Origin: Ignavibacteriales bacterium
GTDB lineage: Bacteria > Bacteroidota > Ignavibacteria > Ignavibacteriales > Ignavibacteriaceae
DNA: 64,000 nucleotides
NCBI GenBank assembly: GCA_016714125.1
Contig: JADJNX010000001.1
Coordinates: forward strand, 688,863 to 752,862
Direction: 5' to 3'
Under the pieces are notes generated by a model. The model worked only from the letters and a program-made list of their open reading frames with translations, ran no database searches and was not told the origin of the DNA. The number at the start of each line of letters is the position of its first letter. Positions within the stretch are counted from its first letter, which is position 1. Shown here piece by piece: positions 18,673 through 28,918 of the stretch. Made by a program: the position numbers and the translations under genes.

Positions 18673-19419
18673 ATGACAGATTTAAAAGATAAAAGAGCAC
18701 TTGTAACGGGAGGTTCCCGCGGCATAGGAAAAGCGATAGTTGAAGAACTTGCAGCCATGGGCTGTTCTGTTGTTTTTACTTACCAGTCTTCTGACGAAGC
18801 TGCCAAAGTTATTGAAACTGAACAAGCTGCCCTTGGCAGAAAAGTGCTCGGCTTTAAAGCTGATGCCGCAAGTTTTGATGAAGCTCAAAAAGCCGTCGAA
18901 TTTACAGTGCAAAACCTCGGTGGGTGCGATTTCCTCGTAAACAATGCCGGGATCACTCGTGATAAATTTCTCATGATGATGAAAGAGACCGATTTTACTG
19001 ATGTGATCGACGCAAACCTTAAAAGCGTTTTTAATTATACAAAAGCTGTAATAAAACCGATGATGTCTCAAAGATTTGGAAGAATCGTGAACATCACTTC
19101 GGTGGTTGGCATTACCGGTAACGCAGGACAGGCAAACTATGCCGCCAGCAAAGCCGGTATGATAGGTTTTACAAAATCGATAGCCAAAGAAGTTGCGTCA
19201 AGGAATATCACCTGCAACGCTGTGGCTCCCGGTTTTATCCAAACTGACATGACTGCAAAACTCAAGGATGAGATAAAACAGGAATTATTAAATCACATCC
19301 CGCTAAAAGCTCTTGGTGAATCTACTCATGTGGCAAAAACTGTCGCATTCCTCCTTTCACCTGCCGCTGACTATATAACCGGTCAGGTTATTGCCGTCGA
19401 TGGCGGAATGACGATGTAA
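18673..19419 (+). CDS. fabG: 3-oxoacyl-ACP reductase
   Basis: FabG carries out the NADPH-dependent reduction of beta-ketoacyl-ACP. The 248-residue SDR shows ALVTGGSRGIGKAIVEEL for nucleotide binding, the NNAGITRDKFLMMM segment, the catalytic Ser in NITSVVGITG, the YAASKAGMIGF motif and the VAPGFIQTDMT region, all at the usual places. I chose the ATG at 18673 over the in-frame TTG two codons earlier because it gives the family's usual start. It lies between fabD and acpP in the operon. The frame is intact. Confidence 0.96.
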   Translation: MTDLKDKRALVTGGSRGIGKAIVEELAAMGCSVVFTYQSSDEAAKVIETEQAALGRKVLGFKADAASFDEAQKAVEFTVQNLGGCDFLVNNAGITRDKFLMMMKETDFTDVIDANLKSVFNYTKAVIKPMMSQRFGRIVNITSVVGITGNAGQANYAASKAGMIGFTKSIAKEVASRNITCNAVAPGFIQTDMTAKLKDEIKQELLNHIPLKALGESTHVAKTVAFLLSPAADYITGQVIAVDGGMTM

Positions 19420-19455
19420 TTTTTTTATTATTAACTTAACAAATAGGAGTAAATA

Positions 19456-19695
19456 ATGGACATTGAATCAAAATTCAATCAAATTGTTCAAGATAAACTT
19501 GGTGTAGAAGAATCACAGATCACCCCTGAAGCAAGCTTCAGAAACGATCTTCAGGCAGATTCACTCGATCTCATGGAACTTTTCATGGCTTTCGAGACCG
19601 AATTTGGTATATCAGCACCAGAAGATCAGGTTGAAAAACTTGATACAGTTGGCGCAGCTCTTGCTTTCATTAAAGAAGAGACAAGCAAAAAGTAA
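19456..19695 (+). CDS. acpP: acyl carrier protein
   Basis: The 79-residue acidic protein carries the DSL phosphopantetheine site: Ser36 in QADSLDLMELFMAFE. It shuttles growing acyl chains between the fatty-acid enzymes encoded around it. A good ribosome-binding site (AGGAG) lies about 8 bases upstream of its ATG, consistent with the high expression usual for this protein. A hairpin follows it before fabF. Confidence 0.98.
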   Translation: MDIESKFNQIVQDKLGVEESQITPEASFRNDLQADSLDLMELFMAFETEFGISAPEDQVEKLDTVGAALAFIKEETSKK

Positions 19696-19704
19696 ATTTT
19701 ATTT

Positions 19705-19742
19705 GCCGGGAGAAGGCTGTTATTATTAACTCCCAACCCGGC
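19705..19742 (+). terminator. hairpin between acpP and fabF, possible attenuator
   Basis: GCCGGG (19705-19710) pairs with CCCGGC (19737-19742), enclosing a 26-base loop in which GGGAG and CTCCC offer an alternative inner pairing. It is followed by a T-rich stretch (TTTACCTTTT). It could partly end transcription after acpP, giving more acpP than fabF message, or stabilise the acpP mRNA. The long loop makes a strong terminator doubtful. Confidence 0.4.
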
Positions 19743-19768
19743 TTTACCTTTTCCCCAGGTTCATACCC

Positions 19769-21015
19769 ATGAATAACAGACGGGTCGTTGTTACCGGGCT
19801 TGGTGCGGTAACCCCCATCGGAAACAATCTTCAAGAATATTGGAGTGGACTCCTCACGGGAAAAAACGGTGTTGAGCTCATTACAAAATTCGACACTACC
19901 AATTTCGACACAAAATTTGCCGCCGAAGTTAAGGATTTTAAACCTGAACAATACGTCGATTTTAAAAATTTAAAAGAATCGATCCTTTTTCAGTTTATGC
20001 TCTTGCATCTGCTACCCAAGCAATGGAAGATGCCAATTTTGCAGAAGGTTCCTATGATCCTGACCGCTTTGGTGTTATTTTTGGAAGCGGGATTGGTGGT
20101 CTAAAATCTCTCGAGAATCAGTTCCTTATCTATTATAACGACAATTCCCCAAAGAAAATTTCTCCTTTCTTCGTGACAATGATGATTGCAGATATTGCAG
20201 GGGGTCATATCTCAATTAAGTATGGACTCAAAGGTCCCAACTATTCAACCACTTCCGCCTGCGCAACTTCTTCACATGCCATTGCAGATGCTTTTATGCT
20301 GATTCAACGCGGCACTGCCGATGCGATGATCTGTGGAGGTGCTGAAGCAGCAGCTACTGAATTGGGAATCGGCGGGTTTGGCGCCATGCGTGCCATTTCC
20401 ACCTGGAATGACAGATTTAAAGAAGCCAGCCGTCCTTTTGACAAAGACAGAAACGGTTTTGTCCTTGGCGAAGGTTCGGGTGCCCTTATTCTTGAGGAAT
20501 ATGAACATGCCGTTAAGCGCGGCGCAAAAATCTACGCTGAAATTTGTGGTATAGGTCTTACAGGAGATGCATTCCATATGACAGCCCCCGATCCTGAGGG
20601 CGATGGCGCCGTTAGAGCAATGAAAGAATGTATTCGTGACGGCGGAATTGATCTGAACAAAGTTGATTACATCAATGCTCATGGTACTTCAACAATTTTA
20701 AACGACAAAACAGAAACCAAAGCAATTAAAACCGTTTTTGGCAAACATGCATATGAACTTGCCATCTCTTCTGTAAAATCGATGACCGGTCATCTCCTTG
20801 GTGCCGCCGGTGCAATTGAAGCTGTGGCTACAGTTCTTGCAGTTAAAAATGATATGATTCCCCCTACAATCAATCTTGATACACCCGATCCCGAGTGTGA
20901 TCTTTTTTATACGCCAAAAGTAGCAATAAAACGAAAAGTCGATTATGCAATCAGCAACACCTTTGGGTTTGGTGGGCATAACGCCTCCCTCCTCTTTAAG
21001 AAAATAGAGGTATAG
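19769..21015 (+). CDS. fabF: beta-ketoacyl-ACP synthase II (one homopolymer frameshift)
   Basis: FabF elongates acyl-ACP by condensation with malonyl-ACP. The start NRRVVVTGLGAVTPIGNN is typical. At A4 (19972-19975) the frame breaks; with five A the sequence becomes NLKRIDPFSVYALASATQAM and joins the second part. The nucleophilic Cys lies in STTSACATSSHAI, the two histidines in NAHGTSTILND and SMTGHLLGAAGAIE, and the C-terminal NTFGFGGHNASLLF is standard. Rebuilt length is about 415 residues. It is followed two bases later by rnc. Confidence 0.95.
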
Positions 21016-21017
21016 TT

Positions 21018-21776
21018 TTGTTCGGCTTCGTTCGCGATTATTTTAGAAGGCTTGAGCAGAAAAAACTACTCAAAAGAAAAGATTTTAAAAAGCTTGAAGA
21101 CCTCATCGGGAAAAAGATTACAAATCCCGACAGGTTCATCGAAGCTTTAACTCACCGATCTGCCCTCGACCAGGGTAAATTTAAGGTCTCCAACGAAAGA
21201 CTCGAATTCCTCGGTGATGCCGTACTCGGAATGATTACTGCCGAAACTCTCTTCGAAATGTTCCCAAAAACCAACGAAGGAGTCCTCACAAAAATGAGAT
21301 CCAACCTTGTGAACAAAAACAATCTATTTGAAGTGGCACAGGGGATTAATCTTTATCAGTTTCTTTTCATTCAGGAAGATCTTGTAAGTGGTAAATCAGT
21401 TGGAATAAAATCGATTCTCGCTGATGCTCTCGAAGCATTAATTGGAGTGGTTTACATTGAATATGGATTTGCTGTAACCAAGGATTTCATCCATAAATAT
21501 ATCCTTGAACCGGGCCTCACAAAAGGTGTACACGTCACCGATGAAAACTACAAAAGTCAGCTCCTCGAACTGATCCAGAAGAAAAAAGTGGAACTGCCTC
21601 GGTACTATGTTGTGGACGAGACTGGTCCCGAACACGAAAGAGTGTTCACCGTCAGAGTATCAGCCGGTCTTCATGTCCTCGGCGAAGGCACAGGCAGAAA
21701 CAAAAAATCAGCCGAGCAGGTTGCTGCTAAAATGGCTCTCGACAATTTCCAGTCAGGCGAATTCTTTTCGGAATAG
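21018..21776 (+). CDS. rnc: ribonuclease III
   Basis: RNase III cuts double-stranded RNA in rRNA and mRNA processing. The 252-residue protein has the signature NERLEFLGDAVLG (about residues 59-71) with the metal-binding acids, a second acidic site in LADALEALIGVVYIEYG, and a C-terminal double-stranded-RNA-binding domain (about 180-250) with the GEGTGRNKKSAEQVAAKMAL motif. The start is TTG, two bases after fabF. The fabF-rnc pairing is widely conserved. The frame is intact. Confidence 0.96.
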   Translation: MFGFVRDYFRRLEQKKLLKRKDFKKLEDLIGKKITNPDRFIEALTHRSALDQGKFKVSNERLEFLGDAVLGMITAETLFEMFPKTNEGVLTKMRSNLVNKNNLFEVAQGINLYQFLFIQEDLVSGKSVGIKSILADALEALIGVVYIEYGFAVTKDFIHKYILEPGLTKGVHVTDENYKSQLLELIQKKKVELPRYYVVDETGPEHERVFTVRVSAGLHVLGEGTGRNKKSAEQVAAKMALDNFQSGEFFSE

Positions 21777-21846
21777 GGCTTAAAAGTTTAATATTTGTAT
21801 TTTATGGTCAGTGATTAAAAAAATCTTTTCACACCTGTGGCGATCC

Positions 21847-23197
21847 ATGAAAGTATTATTTGTAAAGATATTCCTTCTTGTATTACTGATACTTCAGATT
21901 TCAGTAGATGCACAAGATAAAAAGCCTGACATCCCCAACCTGATAAAGGTAAGGATTCCACCAACCGATCTTCCTCCGGGGACCACCCAACAACAATCCG
22001 GCGATACTTCATTTTTCCCTTCTGATCCAAGAAATATGTGGCAATATTGGGAAATTACACCTGATTTTCAAACGACTCCTTATGTGAGAATCAATGAAGT
22101 ACTCTCCGATACAATAATTGGGGGGCGATTGTACCAAAATTATAGAATGTGCCGATTGATCAGGTATGATCCGGTTGAACGAAAATTATTTGGTTGGAGT
22201 AGTAATTCTGATCATTTAATCGCGGACTTTTCAATAGAAACCCGATACATATACGTGGTATGGATTTTCGGTGACGAGGGGAGTTTGAATTACCACAATT
22301 ATCCTGCCAGCCTGGAAGTGTTAGGAGAGCAACGGGAAGTTCGAGCCTTTAGATATGAAGCTTACGGCTCAAGTGGTGTCATATCAGATAATGAATATGC
22401 CAAAGGAATTGGTGCGTTCTATCTTTTCTATGTCTCTTGGGGTCATGGGAATGTTGTTATATTCACTTACAGCCTTAGGCAAGCTAAAATATATGATGAT
22501 ACAGGAGTTACGCTATATTATAAACAGACAACCGATAATTTTACCTCCCGCCATCTGAAATAAATACAATGGTTCTCAGAAAATAAGTCAAAATCGGGCA
22601 TCCATATAACAAAAAATATACTTTAAATCAAATGCCCAAATATTACAATTTCATAGATTCGGCCATTATTGAGGGATATTATTCAAATGGCGTTAATCTA
22701 ATCCCTGCTCCCACAAAAACTTGCGTTCGAACCCCTTGTTGACTCATCAATGATCGATTATCATAAAATGATTCCATGCGTCAGGATACAAATTAATTAC
22801 CGGTTTATCGCAATCGATAAAAGTATTCTTCCACAATTAGACACACTGCCAAAGACCGGTTATTTTCTCTAAATTATTCCTGGTGGGTATTGAAGACATT
22901 CCTGAAATTGAGATCGGTTATGAACTTGATCAAAACTATCCTAATCCATTCTCCATAGGAGGAGGTTCTAAAGATGGTTCAACCGTTATCGATTTTAAAC
23001 TCAGACAGGCAGGTTATGTTATAGGGGTGGTTTACGATCTCCTTGGAAGTGAAGTGGCAACACTTATTGATGGAGAAATGTCCAAAGGGACACACTCTGT
23101 CAAGTTTGACGGATATGGACTCTCACCCGGTGTTTACATCTTCCGCATAACCTCTATGGGGCAGACAAAAGCAATAAAAATGGTGTTGGGGAAGTAA
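21847..23197 (+). CDS. type IX secreted protein of unknown function (several frameshifts)
   Basis: An ATG at 21847 opens a signal peptide (MKVLFVKIFLLVLLILQ, cut after SVDAQ). The following 215 residues, rich in Trp and Tyr, match nothing I recognise. A stop at 22561 ends this frame, but coding-like sequence continues in other frames (NFIDSAIIEGYYSNGVNLIP near 22650; KLAFEPLVDSSMIDYHKM near 22720). From 22883 a Por/type IX C-terminal sorting domain follows: ELDQNYPNPF, then VVYDLLGSEVATL and LSPGVYIFRI up to a lysine-ending tail. I read it as one gene of about 445 residues. It could instead be two truncated pieces. It is the only plus-strand member of the secreted-protein array. Confidence 0.6.
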
Positions 23198-23199
23198 AA

Positions 23200-23240
23200 C
23201 TTCAGAACCTCGGAAGTTCCGAAGCTCTGAAGTTCTGTAT
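23200..23240. repeat. GAAGTTCTAAG-type intergenic repeat, copy 2
   Basis: The region between two convergent secreted-protein genes contains CGGAAGTTCCGAAGCTCTGAAG followed by TTCTGTATCTCC in spirit of the other copies (short units of GAAGTTC and TCTGAA). It begins right after the stop at 23197 and ends next to the last codon of the minus-strand gene, leaving almost no other intergenic sequence. Confidence 0.55.
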
Positions 23241-23243
23241 CTC

Positions 23244-25326
23244 CTATTTCAAAAGTATCATTTTCGAATATTCCCTCTTCCCGCCAAATTCCAACACATA
23301 TAAATAGACACCGCTTTGGAGGCCATTTCCATCAAACCGGAAACTGTTTTTACCGGCCATCGTCTGAATTATCTCAGAACGGAGTTGTCGCCCTGTTATG
23401 TCGTAAACGATTAGTCGCGCTTCACCTGCAATCGGGGTGCGGAACTCAATGTTCGTTGTGGGATTGAAGGGATTAGGGTAGTTCTGCACGAGGGTAAAAT
23501 CCCGGAGTGCCCGCTTCCCCCCAATTGAGGTGAACGCGGAGTCTGTTAATTTGATGATGATATCATCGGAGGCAAACAGGTATGCAGTCCCGTTGTCAGC
23601 CATTCTCATCATACCGCCGGTAATCTGGAGCGGAAGTACTTTTGTGGTCCAATCCTTTCCGTTCCGGGTTACTCCGATCATTAGCGGATGGATGTTCGTT
23701 TGGCCATGGATCATGGATGCAAAACCGTTTAGATTGTCAATGTGATCCATCGCGAGGATTCTCGGCACATATGAAGTACTTCCCGTCCAGGTCTCACCCT
23801 GATTCGTGGTGTAGAGGTCAGAAGAGGAAGTGAAACAGACCCCTTCATTCGGCGAATAGAAGTGGAATCCCTTTGAATAGCCTGAAGCCTCATAATATTT
23901 GTGGACCCAGGTAAGGCCACCATCCGAGGTTTTATAAATTGAGACACCGGAGGATCCGTAAATGAAGCCGACATCATTGTTGATGAAGTAAAGACCCTCG
24001 AGGTTTGAGGTGGCGGTTATCGCGTTTCTTGTCCATGTTGTACCCCCATCCGTGGTTTTAAGGATGAACTTGTTGCTACCCAACACATATCCATACTGAT
24101 CATCCACAAAGAAAAATTTCAGGAGATTATCATTAGAGTTAAGAGGTGCCGCAACATCGAACCAGCTTTCGCCATAGTCTGTGGAACCCATTATCTTGTT
24201 CCTAGCGTGAAGAAATCCTTTGGCTCCCCCTTCAATGAATGTCATATCACCGATGCTGTAGTATGAGTGATGCCATGGAATCTCCCGCCATGTTTTGGCT
24301 CCGTCCGTTGTTTTTCGGATGAATTGCGTCCCCTTCTTCACCGGCAAGAAAACCTGTGTCCCGCGAGGTAAAAAAGGCTGCTCTGAAGACATTATCCTTC
24401 CTTTTGGATACCTTCATCCACGAACCACCCTTGTCAGTTGACCGGAATATTTCTCCCGAAAGCCCGGCGGTAATTATGTTGTTTTCTCCGCAGCTCACCG
24501 CTTTAAAATATCCCAGGCCCGCAAGTTCAGTCCAGTCTGCTCCGCTGTTCCAACTCATTAGATTCAATGAACCGGCAACGAACACATGTGAATCATCGAG
24601 GAACTCAACATCAAAGAAATCTTTATAGTTGAACGCCAGGAAAACCCATGATACCCCCATGTCGGTTGACCTTGCAGCAAAACCCTTCCCTACACAGATC
24701 AGCACACCTTGGGAATTCATGTCAAAATCCACTATCGGATAGCCCGGCATACTGTAGATGGTGTCCCAGGTTACACCATTGTTTGTGCTTCGGTACAACT
24801 TCCCGACAAACCCTGTCGCTGAAGTGGCGCAGAATAGGGAATTTCCCAGCTCTTTGGTCCCACAGATATAATTGTTGAAATGCTTGGGTGTCCAATTCAC
24901 TCCTCCGTCAGTGGTTACATACAAGCGGTAGTCAGACCCCATGTACCCGTTGTTGGCATCCTTGAAGTAGATCGAGGTTATCAGTCTCTCCTGTGGCAGG
25001 GAGTAGAACAATTCCCACGATTCACCCCCGTTCGTCGATTTGTAGAGCTTGCATGAAGCATCAAACAACCACCCCTCGTTATCGTTCAGGAAGTAGAGCC
25101 CTTTCAAGTCGTTCGTTGTGTTAATTACACAATTTTGCCATACTGTTCCTCCATCGGAGGTTTTCATGCACAGACCTGAGTTACCGACTATCAGGACTGT
25201 TGAATCGTTGAATGTCCAGACATCATAAATGTCGGCATAAGTAGGGTAAGGGCTAATCAGCTCCCACTGTAACTGGGCAAATACCGTTAATGTGAAAAAA
25301 TGAACAATCAATAAAAACTTTTTCAT
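23244..25326 (-). CDS. type IX secreted Asp-box/Ycf48-like propeller protein A (one frameshift)
   Basis: The protein starts with a signal peptide (MKKFLLIVHFFTLTVFAQ) and consists of repeated blades with Asp-box motifs of the form TxDGGxxW; about thirteen can be counted, for example KTSDGGTVW, KSTNGGESW, VTTDGGVNW and KTTDGGTTW. The frame breaks near 24340 after FLAGEEG and continues TQFIRKTTDGAKTW. The C-terminal sorting domain begins VQNYPNPFNPTTNIEF and ends GGKREYSKMILLK, so the protein should be exported by the type IX system and attached to or released from the surface. Rebuilt length is about 693 residues. Ligand or enzymatic role is unknown; Ycf48-like propellers often act as assembly or binding scaffolds. 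Confidence 0.85.
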
Positions 25327-25392
25327 GACTATTGCCTTAAAATAAAGTTTAAAAAATGTTACGTGTTGTTAATCTGGATAATTGGTACTAAA

Positions 25393-25439
25393 TTTCCGAG
25401 GTTCCGAATCTCATAATCTCTGAATCTCCAAGGTCCTCA
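25393..25439. repeat. GAAGTTCTAAG-type intergenic repeat, copy 3
   Basis: The stretch reads GAGGTTCCGAATCTC, then TCTGAATCTCCAAGGTC, and merges directly with the last codons of protein B. It shares GTTCCGAATCTC exactly with copies 1 and 4. Confidence 0.6.
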
Positions 25440-28400
25440 TTTCAAAAGTATCATCTTCGAATATTCCCTCTTTCCGCCAAATTCCAACACATATAAATAG
25501 ACGCCACTATGGAGGCCATTTCCATCAAACCGGAAACTGTTTTTACCTCTTGTTGCTGTTATGACCTCTGAGTGTACCACGCTACCGGTTACATCATATA
25601 TAGTAAGTCCGGCACTACCCTCTTCCGGGGTATTAAATTCAATTATAGTTGACGAGTTAAACGGGTTTGGATAATTTTGTGCCAGACTAAATTCAGATAG
25701 AACCGTACCATCCTTCACTCCGGTGGCATTTCCATTATAGAGCGGCATATAGAACAACTTACCATTTTGGGCAGGCAATAATATTTTGTTATCCGACAGG
25801 TTTACGCCAAGAGGTGAATAACCATAAGGAAGTCTGCTATAACGCCATTTGTCAGTTGGCGAAAGTGAAGTATAGATACCGCCAAGTTTATCTATAAGCA
25901 CACTAATCCCGCCCATTGTAATCATATCCATGATTGGGGCTCGTGTTTCAAAAGATTCAAAAGTCCAGGTTTCACCCATATCGGTGGATACTCGTCTCTC
26001 ACCTTTTTGATTTAGAACAATCAGGGTACTGTCGGAAACGAAACCAACCTTTTGTAAAGTCTCGGCCTGACCAATGGTATTGTAATGAAATGTAACTCCT
26101 CCATCTGTTGAGATAATTACACATCCCAACTCACCAACTGCCGCAACTCCCGTTTCACCCCAATTGTCAATGGATAAAATGGCTCCGGTATAGGGAGAGA
26201 AATAGATATTTGTCCAGGTAAATCTATAATTTGAATTAAATATACCTCTGTTAATAGTACCATAATCTCCTGCCGCATAATAACGAATTGGCGGGGAAGC
26301 GGTGATTGCATAAAACATCGTACCACCACCCAGTGGGTCAAAGATAGGAATCCATGTATATCCTCTGTTATATGACAGGAAAAAACTGTTTCCCCACGTG
26401 TAAGCAACAATAAAATTGTTGTTTGGGTTACGCCAAAATCTATACGTCGGAAATTGTGTCTGTCGATTAATCATTGTCCAATTATCCGGAGGAGTGTCAG
26501 TTCTGGCTATTTTCCCCAAACTGTCGCCAACGATTAGACTACCATCGGAGAGGATAGCCGCGGCGGAGATACTGTTTGTTATGGGTGTCTGCCATGCCTG
26601 TGCCTCGTTGATAAACACGGATGATCTAAAACTGTACCAGGAGTTAAAGTTATTCCATCCGTACATATTTCTTGCCCTCACACGCCAAAAATAAATTGTT
26701 GAATCGGCCTGGAGATTAACAGTATGTGATGTTGAAGATATACCGGTGATGTTTTCCACAATATTTGAGGTGTCTCCTTCTGCCAGCTGAAGGTGGTATT
26801 CTATGATCGGTGTAACTGTCCAGGGTTCCTCCCATTTAAAGGTAGTATTTCGCACTTCATAAGGCGAACCGTTAAAAGGATATATTCTTAAAATATTTGG
26901 AGGGCTTAGTAAACCATCCTGGGGTGAGAACTTAAATATCCTGCCATTTGCACAAAGCAAGTATGCGGTATTTTCATCTGCAGGAACCGGAAATTTACTC
27001 ACAATTCCGGGACCCATATTTATCCTGACAAAAATTGAATTGTTGCCAAAATTATAAAAAAAGTCTCCTTTGTCATACATAACCGCGATGAGTCCTCCCG
27101 GTTTATGGCTGATTTCCACCAGACTGCCATCCTGATTAACTTTTCCACCACTTGAGTCATTATACCAGGTTGTGAATCCTCCTGACTGTGTATTATAAAG
27201 ACCAAGTGATGAGGGATCAAAACTTAACATCATATCCCTAAAATCGCGGATGTTCCATGAGTTGCCTCCATCGGTCGTAAAAAATGCTTTACTCTGGAAA
27301 TATCCATACCGGTATAAGGCTGATCCGTTTAAACCGTCATAAAATTCGAGATTGGTGAAGTAGCCACCCGATAAACCGGTAACTACGGGAGTGATTTGTT
27401 GCCATGCCGGAGTTGTCATGAAAAAGGAGTCCGAGGTGCAGAAAAATATTGTATCTCTTCCCTTAAATGCCACACCTTTTATCATTTTTTGCATGGGGGA
27501 AATGATAGACTGCCAGGAATTTCCACCATCACTTGTTTCTAGAATCAGATCGGCAGAACAGAGTGCAACAAACTCTGATTCACTTCTCTGAACAAACTTT
27601 TGCACAACCCCGGTAACTGCAGGAGGAGTTGTTTCATTCCAGGAATAACCCCCGTCTGTGGTTTTTAAAATTTTACCATTGGCGAGTCCTGCAAATCCTT
27701 TGACACCGTTAACAAAAAAGAGACTGGATGCTTCTTCATTCCCGGGCATTTCCAACTGTTCCACCTTTATATCGCGGTGTCCCCACTTGTGATAAGTCAT
27801 TATTGCATCTGACTTGTTATTACCAACGTCACTCATTACAAGTTTGTCCCGGGTAGTTGGAATGATAGAGCCAAATGTCATGGAATTATTTCCAAGCATA
27901 ATCACTGTTACTGCCGATGTGTCTGCAAAAGAGAATTTTTTAAGATGTCGGGTACTTAAACCGATACTTTCAAGACTCCATATCTCATTATCACTCACAT
28001 AGGCAAACTTTACATAAAGGTCGGTTCCACCGGGTTGAAAGGACTTCTGTATTTCTCCGGTCATGGAAAGAAGATAAACACGGTTGGAGTTGCCGATAAG
28101 ATAAAATCCATTGTCACTTTTGCCAAATGTCCTGAAATTTTCTAGGGGAAAAGGAACTGACACTTTTACCCATGAGAAGCCGTTATTTGTTGAGTAAAGT
28201 ATTCCCCGTATGGCGGAAGATTGCTCAATGGCAAAAAGATATCCCTTGTCGTAGAATGGTGCCGTTTTTACCGGGCCATAAGCCCAGGTGTCAGATATCC
28301 ATGTTACACCGAGATCAGTGGAGACATTAATCCCCCCATCGGGAGGAAAGTTAACAGCATGTTTATGATTAAAAAATGTGCCGTATCCAAATTTTTCACC

Positions 28401-28775
28401 CGACCAAAGCGTGTTTGCCAGCGTCCATGTTTCACCGGCATTAAAACTGTGATAGACATACTGGCTGTCTCTTATTGCTACAAGTGAATCCCTTCCGATG
28501 GAATACATCGACATAATCCTGTCGAGTTGAGCCGTGGTTTTCCCATCTTTCCAGGTTTCTCCACCATCACTTGTCAGACTATAGTGGGGGTTATACCTCC
28601 AATAAGCGATACCGTTTAATGAATCGGAGAAATGTATATTTGATGCCCCTTTTCCTGCATAAAAACTCACTCCCCATGGTACTACCACCTCGGTACCCGA
28701 AGGCGGTGTTGATTGTGCGCTTACCTGAATAAAAAAGGTAAGGGAATAACAAAGAATAAGTGTCAGATATTTCAT
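25437..28775 (-). CDS. large type IX secreted Asp-box protein B with Fn3-like segment
   Basis: I place the start at the ATG at 28775, which opens the signal peptide MKYLTLILCYSLTFFIQ (cut after VSAQ); a longer frame upstream would add 23 unlikely residues. The mature protein of about 1090 residues has Asp-box blades in its first half (LTSDGGETW, VSTDLGVTW, KTTDGGYSW, ETSDGGNSW), a fibronectin type III-like segment in the middle (FKWEEPWTVTPIIEYHLQL to YFWRVRARNMYGW), more blades (ISTDGGVTF, VSTDMGETW) and a C-terminal sorting domain (QNYPNPFNSSTIIEF to GGKREYSKMILLK). It is a close paralogue of protein D over most of its length but not in the sorting domain. The frame is intact. The function is unknown. 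Confidence 0.88.
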   Translation of the reverse strand: MKYLTLILCYSLTFFIQVSAQSTPPSGTEVVVPWGVSFYAGKGASNIHFSDSLNGIAYWRYNPHYSLTSDGGETWKDGKTTAQLDRIMSMYSIGRDSLVAIRDSQYVYHSFNAGETWTLANTLWSGEKFGYGTFFNHKHAVNFPPDGGINVSTDLGVTWISDTWAYGPVKTAPFYDKGYLFAIEQSSAIRGILYSTNNGFSWVKVSVPFPLENFRTFGKSDNGFYLIGNSNRVYLLSMTGEIQKSFQPGGTDLYVKFAYVSDNEIWSLESIGLSTRHLKKFSFADTSAVTVIMLGNNSMTFGSIIPTTRDKLVMSDVGNNKSDAIMTYHKWGHRDIKVEQLEMPGNEEASSLFFVNGVKGFAGLANGKILKTTDGGYSWNETTPPAVTGVVQKFVQRSESEFVALCSADLILETSDGGNSWQSIISPMQKMIKGVAFKGRDTIFFCTSDSFFMTTPAWQQITPVVTGLSGGYFTNLEFYDGLNGSALYRYGYFQSKAFFTTDGGNSWNIRDFRDMMLSFDPSSLGLYNTQSGGFTTWYNDSSGGKVNQDGSLVEISHKPGGLIAVMYDKGDFFYNFGNNSIFVRINMGPGIVSKFPVPADENTAYLLCANGRIFKFSPQDGLLSPPNILRIYPFNGSPYEVRNTTFKWEEPWTVTPIIEYHLQLAEGDTSNIVENITGISSTSHTVNLQADSTIYFWRVRARNMYGWNNFNSWYSFRSSVFINEAQAWQTPITNSISAAAILSDGSLIVGDSLGKIARTDTPPDNWTMINRQTQFPTYRFWRNPNNNFIVAYTWGNSFFLSYNRGYTWIPIFDPLGGGTMFYAITASPPIRYYAAGDYGTINRGIFNSNYRFTWTNIYFSPYTGAILSIDNWGETGVAAVGELGCVIISTDGGVTFHYNTIGQAETLQKVGFVSDSTLIVLNQKGERRVSTDMGETWTFESFETRAPIMDMITMGGISVLIDKLGGIYTSLSPTDKWRYSRLPYGYSPLGVNLSDNKILLPAQNGKLFYMPLYNGNATGVKDGTVLSEFSLAQNYPNPFNSSTIIEFNTPEEGSAGLTIYDVTGSVVHSEVITATRGKNSFRFDGNGLHSGVYLYVLEFGGKREYSKMILLK

Positions 28776-28870
28776 AAAATGCCTGAAAATAGTTAAATGT
28801 CTCAAATTTCCACCCCGACTTTTAGTCAATATCAAATCAACCATCAGTCTTGTTTTTTAATTTACATTAT

Positions 28871-28918
28871 CGATCCGAAACTCTAATGTTCCGAATCTCT
28901 GAGGTTACGAAGTTCTCA
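28871..28918. repeat. GAAGTTCTAAG-type intergenic repeat, copy 4
   Basis: The stretch contains CCGAAACTCTAATG, GTTCCGAATCTCTGAGG and ACGAAGTTCTC and runs straight into the final codons of protein C, like copy 3 does at protein B. Confidence 0.6.
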
